Program-made: the position numbers and the translations under genes
The notes under the pieces: generated by a model
What the model was told of the DNA's origin: nothing
Databases searched by the model: none
The model's input: only the letters and a program-made list of their open reading frames with translations
Part shown: piece by piece, positions 43,101 to 51,903 of the stretch
Numbering within the stretch: position 1 is the stretch's first letter
Layout of the letters: each line of letters begins with the position of its first letter
Origin: Anaerolineales bacterium
Lineage (GTDB): Bacteria; Chloroflexota; Anaerolineae; Anaerolineales; UBA11579
Length of the DNA: 64,000 bases
NCBI GenBank assembly: GCA_020059485.1
Contig: JAGVCA010000048.1
Span: forward strand, 1 to 64,000
Direction: 5' to 3'

Positions 43101-46100
43101 GCTTGTTCCTGTTCGACCCGGCGGGCAGGCGGCAGTTCGCCGCCGCTGACCCAGCGGTCCATCTGGGTTTGATTCTCGCGGCCGAGGTCATCCGTGACGG
43201 TGGCGGTCAACTGGTACTTGCCGCCGAGCGGGGTTTCAAAGATGCAGCGGACCGGTTCGGCCTCGGAGGTTACCAGGCATTCCTGGATCTCCACCGGCAC
43301 TTCCTGCCATTGGCCTTGCTGGAACTTCCATTCCATCCGGGCAGCCTGAACGGTGATTGGCCGGTCAGGAACCGCGGTGCCATCCAGATCGGTGACGATC
43401 AGATCGAGCTGGATCGGTGTGCCGCGGTCGACGTAGTAGTTTTCAGTCCGCATGCCGACATACAGGTCGGCGGGATGGACCAGCAGACTGGTGCTGCCAG
43501 CCCAGGTCTGGCGGTTGACATCCTGCACGGCGGCTTCAGCGGTGACCGAATACGGTCTCGGTTCGCCGCTGTTTTGGAAGGTCATCTGCAGGTAGTGGTT
43601 GCCGGTCGCGTCTGTGAGGCCGGCGAAGGACTGGTAAGCATAGCTTTCTTCAAAGTTGGGCCAATAGAAGTCTGATTCGTAAAGGCTAAAGTTGTGCCAC
43701 CACGGGACCCAGAATCCAAAGGTGAACCCGGGCCAGTTGGGTGGGGTGTAGTTGGTCGGAGTGTGGGTCACAAACCAGTTGGTCTCGGCATTCGGCAGCG
43801 GCCCGCCGGCATAGTACGCGGCTTCGACCGCAACAACCGCTTCACTATCGACGAAGTACGGACCGGTGGTCTCGTTGCGGGCGATGACCTCAAACTCGGG
43901 GCGGCGGAATTCCTGGATCTGGAAGCTATGATAGTGCGTGCTACCGCTGATCCCGCTGAGGCTGCCGCTGGCGGTGAGGTAGATATTGGCGTACCCGAGA
44001 TTGACGTTCTCAGGGATCGTGAAATTGAAATCGAAGCCACCGAGAGCATTGACTTCGGTGGTGCCGCTGGTGATCTCATTACCGAGCGGGTCGCTGATCG
44101 AGTAGTTTACGCTCTCGACGCGTTCACCGGCCAATTCGACATCGCCTTCCGGCTCGTTATTGATCACGCGCATCCAGCCTTTGACGTGAACTTCTTCGGC
44201 CGGGCGATACATGGCGCGGTCGTCGAAGACATACCACACCAGATCGGTGCTGAGGGCATACGGCCGCCATTCGTCCGAACCCCAGATGTAGGTCGAACGG
44301 GGCAGCAAGGCGGTATCTTCACCCTGGGTTGCTACCAGGTATTGGACATTGCCGCGTAATGGAAGCCGGGCAACGCCGTCATCCCCGGTGGTGCCTTCCA
44401 GGATGGGGGTGTTGGCTGATATCGAGACACCTGAGAGCGGCTGGCCGTCCTGCAGGGCTGTAGTCCAGATGACCAGTTCATCGTTATCGGCGAAAGCATC
44501 CAATCCGATCTGGGTGATCTGCACCCACACATTGACCTGCTCCCAATAGCGGTCTTCCTCAAAAAAGCCCTTCGGTGGGCGAACCTTGACGAAGAAGTGG
44601 CCGTACTGGCCGTCCGTAACCCGGCTGAGGTCGATGGGGACTTCTGTCAGGGTATTGTCTGCGGCCTCCACCTGGACGCGTTCGTCGAGGACCAGCGTGC
44701 CGGGAGGAGAGACCGGCTGGTCGGTGCGGTAGTAGTCCTGGACATAGGTCAGAAAGTCTTCCCAATCTGAAGGTTCGACCGCATAGATCTGAACATCCAG
44801 GCTGGTGTAGTTAATCGTGTAGAGGGAGAGGACCGGTTTGGTGGAGGATGGGTCGAGCGTGACGAAGGATTGCTCGGGACCAAACAGCACCGGTTCGGCT
44901 TTACCGATCTTGTAGGTCAGCTTTTCTTCGCGGCCCAGTTGTTGCCCAAAGATGTCGGTGATGGCGCTTTCAACCGTAACGCGGTATGTGGTGTTGCCAG
45001 CAGTTGCGCCGCGGATGGTCAGGGTATTGCCGCTGATCGAAACGTTGGCACCTGGTAGGGCAGGATCAATGGTGATCATGTCCCCTGTGTACAGGTCGGC
45101 ATCCAACGGGTTGTTGAACTGGATATACAGCGGGGAGAGCGGGTAGCACAGGTCGTTATCAGAATACCACGAGCAGCCATGACTAACGATATCCAGCGGC
45201 GGGTAGGTAAAAAAGTTTATAAATTGCGGGAAGAAGGTCGTGAGTGGGCCTTCAGCGGAAGGCATCCCGGCATCGATTTTGATGGTAACGTCGGCATCAC
45301 GCGGCAGAGGTTCATCGGCCTGCAAGACCAGCCAGCGGCCTTCGGGAGTGGATTCGATCAGGTTGGGGATGGTCTCATCCTCAGCGTAATCGGCTGGTTC
45401 AACGAGCGATAGGTCGACTTCTTTGCCATCAGCAGTGGCGGTGATGAAGGGCAGGACAGCAGCGGAGTCGATGCGCTGATCGAAAGCTAAAAAGATGAAC
45501 GGTTCCAGACCCTGCGGGCCGGATGTGGGCCAGGAATTGGTCAGGGAGGGCGGCGGGGTGCGGAACTGCCAGGTGACGGTCTCGGCCAGTGCCTCGCCGG
45601 TGAGCGATAAGGTGCCAGACGGAATTGTGACCGTGTACTCGGTGGCCATCGGCAGGCGGTCGATCAGGTCGGAATCAAAGTTAAACCGCAGTGTGCGGGT
45701 GCCGACCCAGGTCCAGGTACCGGGGATCTCGGGTGATATCTGGACAGGGATTTCAATCTCAGCCAGCTGGGCTAAGGTGGCAAGCGGGACCATTGGCTGA
45801 TTGAAGGTGATATTGATGGTCGGGGCGATCGGGACATCCCCTTCCGGGGCGAAACGGAGCACTTCCAGTGGGCCATACTCGACTTCACCAGGAGAAAGCT
45901 CTTCCGGGTCGACCGGGAAGGGCTGGTCGATGATCTGGCCAGGGCGCGGCGGTGGGATCGGATCGCCAGGCAAATTAAAATCGACCTGGTCGCTGACTTC
46001 CGCTTGCAGGGCAGGCAGGCGAGCCAGAATGGTTTCGATCTGTTCTGCAGTCAGTGGTGTGGTAACCGCCTGGGGAATTGGTTCCGGGTGGTCCTCCTGG

Positions 46101-46354
46101 GCGGAACCATCGGTGAGGATGATGGTGAAAGGCTGGTCACCTTCGTCCTCGCCGCCGCCAATGCCGTCATCAACATCCACACTTGTGACGGTGCCATCTC
46201 CGGGGTCGGAAACGAGCGGGGGATTGGCGTCCGGTCCCCCTGATCCGCCCGGTGTGCGCAGGATGAAGAAATAGACCGCAAGCGCGGCAAGCGCCAGCAA
46301 CACTATGCCGGCTAGGATGAACAGCAGTCCGCTACGATTGTTAGCTGGTTCCAT
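40199..46354 (-). CDS. Membrane-anchored alpha-2-macroglobulin family protease trap
   Basis: 2051 residues. N-terminal membrane anchor (LLFILAGIVLLALAALAVYFFIL) and a Pro/acidic linker, then MG-type beta-sandwich domains (bacterial Ig-like WTWVGTRTLRFNFDSDL block, YRPAEEVHVKGWMR, YFVDSEAVVAVEAAYYAGGPLPNA), the bait/alpha-2-macroglobulin core (FNPLALFAPEVVTGADGTASIRVSLPDNLTRYRIMVVAVD) and the thioester domain with CSEQ at about residues 1556-1559. The C-x-E-Q thioester is intact, so covalent trapping of proteases is likely. A Trp-rich segment (YWWWWWPWYEH) lies near the C-terminus. Start at 46354 has GAGGAG 7 nt upstream. The usual partner gene pbpC is absent here. Confidence 0.93.
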   Translation of the reverse strand: MEPANNRSGLLFILAGIVLLALAALAVYFFILRTPGGSGGPDANPPLVSDPGDGTVTSVDVDDGIGGGEDEGDQPFTIILTDGSAQEDHPEPIPQAVTTPLTAEQIETILARLPALQAEVSDQVDFNLPGDPIPPPRPGQIIDQPFPVDPEELSPGEVEYGPLEVLRFAPEGDVPIAPTINITFNQPMVPLATLAQLAEIEIPVQISPEIPGTWTWVGTRTLRFNFDSDLIDRLPMATEYTVTIPSGTLSLTGEALAETVTWQFRTPPPSLTNSWPTSGPQGLEPFIFLAFDQRIDSAAVLPFITATADGKEVDLSLVEPADYAEDETIPNLIESTPEGRWLVLQADEPLPRDADVTIKIDAGMPSAEGPLTTFFPQFINFFTYPPLDIVSHGCSWYSDNDLCYPLSPLYIQFNNPLDADLYTGDMITIDPALPGANVSISGNTLTIRGATAGNTTYRVTVESAITDIFGQQLGREEKLTYKIGKAEPVLFGPEQSFVTLDPSSTKPVLSLYTINYTSLDVQIYAVEPSDWEDFLTYVQDYYRTDQPVSPPGTLVLDERVQVEAADNTLTEVPIDLSRVTDGQYGHFFVKVRPPKGFFEEDRYWEQVNVWVQITQIGLDAFADNDELVIWTTALQDGQPLSGVSISANTPILEGTTGDDGVARLPLRGNVQYLVATQGEDTALLPRSTYIWGSDEWRPYALSTDLVWYVFDDRAMYRPAEEVHVKGWMRVINNEPEGDVELAGERVESVNYSISDPLGNEITSGTTEVNALGGFDFNFTIPENVNLGYANIYLTASGSLSGISGSTHYHSFQIQEFRRPEFEVIARNETTGPYFVDSEAVVAVEAAYYAGGPLPNAETNWFVTHTPTNYTPPNWPGFTFGFWVPWWHNFSLYESDFYWPNFEESYAYQSFAGLTDATGNHYLQMTFQNSGEPRPYSVTAEAAVQDVNRQTWAGSTSLLVHPADLYVGMRTENYYVDRGTPIQLDLIVTDLDGTAVPDRPITVQAARMEWKFQQGQWQEVPVEIQECLVTSEAEPVRCIFETPLGGKYQLTATVTDDLGRENQTQMDRWVSGGELPPARRVEQEQANLIPDKENYQPGDTARILVQSPFSPAEGLLTVTRNGILYTERFTIEESSTTLLIPITETHYPNLNIQVDLVGATPRTDELGQVVEDAPLRPAFAAGVLTLNIPPLGRTLEMEVTPRQTALAPGESTMLDITLRDADGQPVPDAELAVVVVDEAILSLTGYQLVDPLSVFYYLRSSGLSSSYSRSSIVLVDPEILASETKDAATRALATQTVMDDVAEEAMMEMEAPAAEPGFGGADLDAGDGAGSPQPPIQLRTDFNPLALFAPEVVTGADGTASIRVSLPDNLTRYRIMVVAVDNGGKQFGTGETSLTARLPLMLRPSTSRFLNFGDQFEMPVVLQNQTDEDLTVEVVAQAANLALGDLPGFQVTVPANDRVEVRFPGTTDTAGTARMQFAAVSGEFVDAAQISLPVYTPATTEAFATYGVVDEGAVLQPLAAPAGVIPIYGGLEITTSSTALQALTDAVLYLVSYPYTCSEQLASRILAIAALRDVLEAFEAEGLPSPEDLDEAVNRDIAELAKLQNWDGGFPYWRRGQESIPFNTVHVAYALQQARQMGYEVPDEMWINTLGYLQYIEEFYPSWYSEEIKQTISAYALYVRLLMDDPDPVKANALLDDAGVEEISLEGLAWIWQVLTRYEGYDVQLERIRRHVNNQVVETAGAANFTTGYGDDAYVLLHSNRRTDAVLLDALISDNPESDLIPKLVTGLLAHRTKGHWGNTQENVFVLLALNKYFNTFENVEPNFVARMWLGEDYVGSSTFVGYNTDSYQLDIPMGFLLDSFTEGEDQDIILQKDGQGRLYYRLGLRYAPVDLKLDALDMGFVVQREYEAVDDPEDVYQDEDGVWHIKAGARVRVRVTMVADNRRYHVALVDHLPAGLEVINPALAVSETVPPDATPRESNYWWWWWPWYEHQNLRDDRVEAFTTLLWDGVYEYTYETRATIPGTFVVPPAKAEEMYSPEVFGRSASDIVIVE

Positions 46355-46470
46355 GAGCATTCTCCTCACGATAGTGATGGTTATCAGGCAGTAGGTATGC
46401 ATAGGACGGATAGAGCAGGGGAATAGTTCCCGCTTGCTTGTATTATAGATCAGGTTCGCTGCAGGGTTGG

Positions 46471-46498
46471 TTGACAGGCGGAGTGATTACGGTATAAT
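46471..46498 (+). promoter_or_regulatory. Promoter of tRNA-Lys
   Basis: TTGACA (46471-46476), 16-nt spacer, TATAAT (46493-46498), both perfect consensus; tRNA starts 18 bp downstream. Confidence 0.85.
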
Positions 46499-46516
46499 CA
46501 CGTTTGCTTAATTAAC

Positions 46517-46593
46517 GGCCCCATAGCTCAATTTGGCAGAGCAAGCGACTCTTAATCGTTAGGTTCCAGGTTCGAGTCCTGGTGGGGTCACCA
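46517..46593 (+). tRNA. tRNA-Lys(CTT)
   Basis: Full cloverleaf: acceptor GGCCCCA/TGGGGTC, D arm GCTC/GAGC, anticodon stem AGCGA/TCGTT around loop CTCTTAA (anticodon CTT, reads AAG Lys), T arm CCAGG-TTCGAGT-CCTGG. Discriminator A at 46590 with CCA encoded at 46591-46593. Confidence 0.97.
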
Positions 46594-46610
46594 ATTTACT
46601 CTCGCAGTAG

Positions 46611-46640
46611 CCCTGGATATCCCCATTTTCAGGGTTTTTT
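46611..46640 (+). terminator. Probable terminator of tRNA-Lys
   Basis: CCCTG (46611-46615) pairs with CAGGG (46630-46634) over a 14-nt loop, followed by TTTTTT. Short stem, so tentative. Confidence 0.5.
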
Positions 46641-46743
46641 GTTTGCGCCTGGTGAACATGCACTAATTGAGCCAGCAGTGATTAAACAACAAGTGAATAA
46701 TATTCCAGATGCGGGACACTTTCGCTGTTTCTCAACCAATTCA

Positions 46744-46772
46744 TTGACAATCAAAGATACAGATGTTAAGAT
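46744..46772 (+). promoter_or_regulatory. Promoter of the TetR-ABC efflux operon
   Basis: TTGACA (46744-46749), 17-nt spacer, TAAGAT (46767-46772), 44 bp before the GTG start. ACAATC and GATTGT around it form a loose inverted repeat that could serve the regulator. Moderate support. Confidence 0.55.
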
Positions 46773-46815
46773 TGTGGCGTATCATCTGCCATAATACACT
46801 TGAGGTGTCATAACT

Positions 46816-47412
46816 GTGAACCAAGACCGCCGGATCCGCCGGACGCAAAAATTGCTAGGTGAGGCATTAATCACCGAGGCGCTGGAAAAAGGCTATAAGA
46901 ATATCACTATCCAGGATGTCACAAAACGGGCTGATGTCGGTTACCGTACCTATTTTCGTCATTATACCGGTCTGGATGAATTGCTGGTAAGTGTCGCCCA
47001 GGATCGATTAGATCAATTTTACGAAATCCTTGACCTGCCCCTTCCCGGTGAATTGAAGGAGGATCCGGTGGAGTTTTTTTATAAGGTTGGGAACACACTC
47101 TTCCAGCACATCGCGGAAAATCTCGATGTTTTTCGGTTCTTGTTGTTGGATGACAGCTTGCATTTTGTGCTGGATCCGTTGATGGGCCGGGCCTGTCAAA
47201 AAGCCGAGATCTTATTGTCTGAACTCTCCCAGGAAAATATTCCTGCCGGTGTAGCAGCGAACCATATCGTCTCCTCAACTATCTCCCTGATGCGCTGGTG
47301 GCTGGAAAATGATCTGGGCCATTCCCCGCAAAAAATGGGTGATATTTTTACTGATTTGATCATCAAACCAACCTGGCTGGTGATGACTTTGGAAGACCAA
47401 AGGTATGGATAG
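46816..47412 (+). CDS. TetR-family transcriptional regulator
   Basis: 198 residues, GTG start. N-terminal helix-turn-helix: RRTQKLLGEALITEALEKGYKNITIQDVTKRADVGYRTYFRHYTGLDELL. The C-terminal ligand domain resembles the TetR group with AcrR-like C-terminus (LMRWWLENDLGHSPQKMGDIFTDLI). It is the first gene of a run with two ABC ATPases, an FtsX-type permease and an adaptor lipoprotein, so it probably represses this efflux system and senses its substrate. Confidence 0.92.
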   Translation: MNQDRRIRRTQKLLGEALITEALEKGYKNITIQDVTKRADVGYRTYFRHYTGLDELLVSVAQDRLDQFYEILDLPLPGELKEDPVEFFYKVGNTLFQHIAENLDVFRFLLLDDSLHFVLDPLMGRACQKAEILLSELSQENIPAGVAANHIVSSTISLMRWWLENDLGHSPQKMGDIFTDLIIKPTWLVMTLEDQRYG

Positions 47413-47475
47413 AAAACCGTTAACCCCAAAAATTCAAAGCCTGATTTCCGAAAAGAAACTGGAATCCTGACCCTA

Positions 47476-48189
47476 ATGGCAGATCGAAACTCTCCTTTTA
47501 TTGAACTACGCGGGGTGGTAAAGGATTACCATTCCAAGGCAGGTGCGTTCCAGGCCTTGAAAGGGATTGATCTAGATATCTATCCCGGTGAATTCTTGGG
47601 GGTGGTCGGAAAATCGGGGGCTGGAAAATCAACGTTGCTCAATATGTTAACCGGGGTAGATAAATTGACTGCTGGGGAGGTCCGGGTGTACACCAACGGA
47701 TCAAGTATCAACCTCGCGAATCTCAGCGAAAATGAACTGGCACTTTGGCGGGGACGGACGATGGGGGTTGTCTACCAGTCCTTTCAACTTCTTCCCATGC
47801 TCAACCTGGTCCAGAATGTGATGATGGCCATGGATATGAGTGGGTTATATCATCCTCGTAAAAGTAAAGAGCGTGCCCTGGAACTGCTCGATCTGGTTGA
47901 ACTTGAGGCACATGCCTTCAAATATCCTTCTCAGATATCCGGTGGTCAACAGCAGCGGGTGGCAATCGCCCGTGCCCTTGCCAACGATCCGCCTCTGATA
48001 GTAGCCGATGAACCGACCGGCAGTTTGGATTCTGTCACTGCGGACCATATTTTTAATCTTTTCCAAAGATTCCTTCAATCTGACCGGACGATCGTAATGG
48101 TTACCCATGATCAAGGACTGATGCCCAGATTTTCACGTTATGTCAATATCGTCGATGGAGAGTTGGTGGAGAATGGGAGAGAATTGTGA
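47476..48189 (+). CDS. MacB/LolD-type ABC transporter ATPase
   Basis: 237 residues. Walker [11 protein letters not shown]-loop [18 protein letters not shown], intact signature [15 protein letters not shown], Walker [14 protein letters not shown] and the H-loop VMVTHDQ. The LLPMLNL block is typical of the LolD/MacB group, which pair with FtsX-like permeases. Its stop overlaps the second ATPase start (ATGA). Confidence 0.95.
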   Translation: MADRNSPFIELRGVVKDYHSKAGAFQALKGIDLDIYPGEFLGVVGKSGAGKSTLLNMLTGVDKLTAGEVRVYTNGSSINLANLSENELALWRGRTMGVVYQSFQLLPMLNLVQNVMMAMDMSGLYHPRKSKERALELLDLVELEAHAFKYPSQISGGQQQRVAIARALANDPPLIVADEPTGSLDSVTADHIFNLFQRFLQSDRTIVMVTHDQGLMPRFSRYVNIVDGELVENGREL

Positions 48190-49337
48190 TGGTCCCTGAA
48201 CACACACAACCTGTTCCCGGTGATTCCCCTGTCATCATAGAGATGCAGAATTTGGTAAAAACATTTATCAGCTCTGCGGGAGAATTTACCGCCTTGCAGG
48301 GCATCAACCTCAACTTGCAGGAAGGTGAATTTGTTGCTGTGATCGGCAAGTCTGGCAGCGGAAAATCTACCTTGCTGAACATGCTGACTGGGATCGATCA
48401 TCCCACCAGCGGTCAAGTCCTCGTACGTGGGGTAGACGTCTATGCCATGAGTGAAAGCAAACGATCCTTATGGCGGGGTCGGAATCTGGGGATTGTCTTT
48501 CAGTTTTTCCAATTATTGCCGATGCTCAATCTGCTTGAAAATGTCATGCTCCCCATGGATTATGTCGGGATGTATGATATCGACCAGAGACCCAAAAAGG
48601 CGATGGAGCTATTGGCCCTGGTTGGGTTGGAAGAGCATGCCCAGAAACTGCCTGCAGCGGTTTCTCGAGGACAGCAGCAGAGTGCGGCGATTGCTCGCGC
48701 CCTGGCCACTGATGCGCCTATTCTGGTGGCAGATGAGCCTACAGGCAACCTGGATTCTCAGTCTGCCAGCAAGATTATCGATCTTTTTGAAATGCTTTCC
48801 AGGCAGGGGAAGACCATCGTCATGGTCACCCATGATCCCTCTATGACCGAGAGGACTTCGAGGACGGTCTTCATCTCCGATGGAGAATTGGTCAATGAGA
48901 CCATTGCTCAGACGTTGCCTTTACTCACCCATTCGGTGATGAAGGAACTGAGCAAACGGGTCAAACGTCTTTATTTTCAACCTGGAGCGGTCATTCTGGA
49001 GCAAAAAAAGTCTGTCGGATTTTTTTACATGATCGAGAAGGGTAAGGTGGATATTGTTCTTAAAGAGCGTCGCAGTAATGATGTGGTGATTTCAACTTTG
49101 ATGGACAATGACTTCTTTGGTGAGATTGAATTGCTGAAGGGTGGCAAGTCGATTGCCAGTGTGCGAGCTTCTTTGGAGAGACCAGTGGACCTGCTGGCCA
49201 TCTCTCGGGAGGATTTTTTATGGTTGATGGAACAATCTCCCCTCACAGAGAAAGCAATCAGCACAATGGTACAAGAAAGGCTTGAGGAAAGAAAACAGAC
49301 CGATCGCCGAAAAAACAGATGGAAACTTTTTGGATAG
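48186..49337 (+). CDS. MacB/LolD-type ABC ATPase fused to a cyclic-nucleotide-binding-fold domain, altered signature motif
   Basis: 383 residues. ATPase at 18-240: Walker A GKSGSGKS (54-61), Q-loop [16 protein letters not shown], Walker B ILVADEPTGNLDS and MVTHDP are intact, but the signature reads VSRGQQQSAAIARAL (159-) instead of [15 protein letters not shown]. Residues 253-365 form a Crp-like beta-roll (RLYFQPGAVILEQKKSVGFFYMIEKGKVDIVL, NDFFGEIELLKGG) with G312-E313 kept but the cyclic-phosphate Arg not conserved (KSIASV). A basic tail ends the protein. It likely pairs with the preceding ATPase, forming an asymmetric dimer with one degenerate site and a regulatory domain (inference). Confidence 0.9.
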   Translation: MMVPEHTQPVPGDSPVIIEMQNLVKTFISSAGEFTALQGINLNLQEGEFVAVIGKSGSGKSTLLNMLTGIDHPTSGQVLVRGVDVYAMSESKRSLWRGRNLGIVFQFFQLLPMLNLLENVMLPMDYVGMYDIDQRPKKAMELLALVGLEEHAQKLPAAVSRGQQQSAAIARALATDAPILVADEPTGNLDSQSASKIIDLFEMLSRQGKTIVMVTHDPSMTERTSRTVFISDGELVNETIAQTLPLLTHSVMKELSKRVKRLYFQPGAVILEQKKSVGFFYMIEKGKVDIVLKERRSNDVVISTLMDNDFFGEIELLKGGKSIASVRASLERPVDLLAISREDFLWLMEQSPLTEKAISTMVQERLEERKQTDRRKNRWKLFG

Positions 49338-49424
49338 TTCCTCTCACCCCAATCCTTCTCTTTGGTCGAGATTATTGAGCCGATCATGGGATGATGATGG
49401 TGAGTTTCTTAACAGGAGAAAAAA

Positions 49425-51857
49425 ATGCGCCCCCGCTGGCGAAAAGTGCTCTCAGACCTAATCGATAATAAAGCCCGAACCATCCTGGTGGTCTTTTCAA
49501 TTGCGGTTGGTGTTTTTGCGATTGGTGTGATCGCTGGGACTTATGTGATCATCTCGGAAGATATGGGTGTGAGTTACTCGGCAAACAATCCATCCAATAT
49601 TGAGATCCGGATGGATGATTTTGATCAGGATCTGCTGAATACCATCAGGAAATTTGACGGGATAAAAGGAGCCGAAGCGCGTCGAGTATTTACCATTCGT
49701 CTGCGTCCCCTGGGTGAAACCAAGTGGACATCGGTAGACGTGATCGCCATTGAAGATTTCCAAGAGAATGAGATCAATCTGCTTGAGCCTGTCAGTGGTG
49801 CGACAGAACCGGGGAAGAACGAGATCCTGCTTGAGCGAGATGTGCTGGATGAACTTGAGGTTTCTTCAGGCGAGTATCTGGAAGTTCAACTCCGGGATGA
49901 CACCATCAAAGAGATCATGGTGGCAGGAATTGTTCGGGATTCTTCCACCGGCGCGATTGATTTTCTCTCTCCTCCACTGGCCTATATCACAACCGATTCT
50001 TTAAAATTCTTTGATCAGCCAAAAGATTACAACCGTCTTTTTGCCACTGTTGAAGTCGGCCAGGATGACGATGAGCAGATCCGCTCGGTGTTGGCTGATC
50101 TATCAGAGAAGATAGAAAAAAACAACTATACCATCGGACGCACCTTCATCTCGAAAACCCACGAGCATCCGCTTGAACCCACCATCAATGCGGTGCTTGG
50201 GATCCTGATGGCACTTGGTGTCTTGATCGTATTCCTTTCCAGCGCGTTGATTGCGAATACCCTCAATGCCCTGCTCAATCAGCACCTGCGACATATCGGT
50301 GTCATGAAACTGATCGGAGGCCGGGATCAAATCATTTTTCGCATGTATCTGGTATTGCTGCTTGCTTTTGGCTTTTTGGCGCTCCTGATCGCGATCCCGG
50401 CCGGGGGTCAGGGCGCGTATGCATTGGCAGAATATATTGCCGATCAGATGGGTTTTTCTCTTCTGGGCTATCGGATTGTGCCACTCTCTCTCATCATTCA
50501 GGTAGCGGTGGGTATCCTGGTTCCTCTCGTCGCAGGATTCATTCCTGTCATCAAAGGATCAAAAGTTACTGTCCAGGAAGCGCTCGATGGCGATCAGGCC
50601 TCTGCTGCGGATGATGACGATTCTGCTGATCGAGAGGGGGGATCCCGATTCGAACGGTTTCAGGTTAGGTCTGTCCAGGTGCTGGCTGACCGCGGCATCC
50701 GGATTCCCCGCCAGATGCTGATTTCTCTCCGTAATACTTTCAGGCAGCGGGGGCGTTTATTATTAACCCTGATCACTCTCACCATGGGTGGGGCAATTTT
50801 CATCTCGGTTTTTAATGTCAGGGTCACCCTGCATGATTATGTTGAAGACATCGGGAATTATTTCCTGGCGGATGTCACCCTTGATTTTGAACGGCCATAC
50901 AGGCTGGAAGAAATCAAACAATATGCGCATCAGGACCCGCGTGTGACCGCGGTCGAAGGATGGTCTTACGCCAGTGCAGAGATTCTATTTCCTGATGGCA
51001 ACACGGCTGAAAATATCAGTATCTTAGCACCGCCGGCTGACAGCAACTTGGTTTCACCTTTGATGGTGGATGGACACTGGATTCAGCCCGGTGATATAAA
51101 AAAACTGACGATCAGTGAGGGAATCTACGATTATTATCCCGATCTAAAAGCCGGAGATATGATCCCGTTAAAAATAAACGGGAAAGAAGAATATTGGGAA
51201 GTTGTGGGTGTATTTAAGTTCATTGGACTGGAAGGGGTGCTCGGTTATGCGCCATATGAATATATTTCCCGCGAACAAAATCTGGCCAATCGCTCCTTCT
51301 CTTACCGGATCGTCACGGAAAAGCATGACCGAGTCTATCAGCAGGTGATGGCAAAAGAACTGGACGCTTATTTTCGGGATCAGGGTTTCCACGTGCAAGA
51401 AGCTACACCGGGACTTTCAACCATGGATAGTGCCTCGGAAAGCCTGGATATCCTGATTGCCTTCCTGTTAATTATGGCCCTGTTGACAGCAACTGTCGGC
51501 TCAATGGGACTGGCTGGCACGATGAGTATGAACGTGATGGATCGGACCCGGGAAATCGGTATCATGCGGGCGATTGGGGCCACCGATAGAGAAATTATTC
51601 GCATGGTGATCGGAGAAGGGATGCTGATTGGGTTACTCTCCTTTGGATTAGGAATGATCCTCGCAGTTCCCTTTACCTACCTACTTTCCGCGATTGTCAG
51701 TAATGCTGTCTTTGCTACACCCATTGCGGTCGTTTTTACACCGATGGGGTACTACATCTGGTTGGGGCTGGTGATCATCTTGTCCTCCCTGGCCAGCGTT
51801 CTACCTGCCCGCAATGCGGCGAGGCTGACCATTCGCGAGGTTTTGGCCTATGAATAA
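49425..51857 (+). CDS. FtsX/MacB-type ABC transporter permease
   Basis: 810 residues with two FtsX modules. An N-terminal helix (TILVVFSIAVGVFAIGVIAGTYVI) precedes a MacB-like extracytoplasmic domain, then a three-helix FtsX block at about 260-385; a second helix and extracytoplasmic domain follow, ending in a second block with DRTREIGIMRAIGATDREIIRMVIGEGMLIGL. This long form works as an apparent fused dimer. Such transporters export macrolides, lipoproteins or peptides, driven by the two ATPases upstream (87-bp gap). Confidence 0.93.
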   Translation: MRPRWRKVLSDLIDNKARTILVVFSIAVGVFAIGVIAGTYVIISEDMGVSYSANNPSNIEIRMDDFDQDLLNTIRKFDGIKGAEARRVFTIRLRPLGETKWTSVDVIAIEDFQENEINLLEPVSGATEPGKNEILLERDVLDELEVSSGEYLEVQLRDDTIKEIMVAGIVRDSSTGAIDFLSPPLAYITTDSLKFFDQPKDYNRLFATVEVGQDDDEQIRSVLADLSEKIEKNNYTIGRTFISKTHEHPLEPTINAVLGILMALGVLIVFLSSALIANTLNALLNQHLRHIGVMKLIGGRDQIIFRMYLVLLLAFGFLALLIAIPAGGQGAYALAEYIADQMGFSLLGYRIVPLSLIIQVAVGILVPLVAGFIPVIKGSKVTVQEALDGDQASAADDDDSADREGGSRFERFQVRSVQVLADRGIRIPRQMLISLRNTFRQRGRLLLTLITLTMGGAIFISVFNVRVTLHDYVEDIGNYFLADVTLDFERPYRLEEIKQYAHQDPRVTAVEGWSYASAEILFPDGNTAENISILAPPADSNLVSPLMVDGHWIQPGDIKKLTISEGIYDYYPDLKAGDMIPLKINGKEEYWEVVGVFKFIGLEGVLGYAPYEYISREQNLANRSFSYRIVTEKHDRVYQQVMAKELDAYFRDQGFHVQEATPGLSTMDSASESLDILIAFLLIMALLTATVGSMGLAGTMSMNVMDRTREIGIMRAIGATDREIIRMVIGEGMLIGLLSFGLGMILAVPFTYLLSAIVSNAVFATPIAVVFTPMGYYIWLGLVIILSSLASVLPARNAARLTIREVLAYE

Positions 51858-51903
51858 ATCAGGTTGGCCTGCATTTTGATTGCCATATAAAAAGGAGATG
51901 GAC

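Noticed and set aside
46582-46794. Small ORF overlapping the tRNA-Lys 3' end
   Set aside because: Overlaps the mature tRNA and its terminator, with no homology features or ribosome site.
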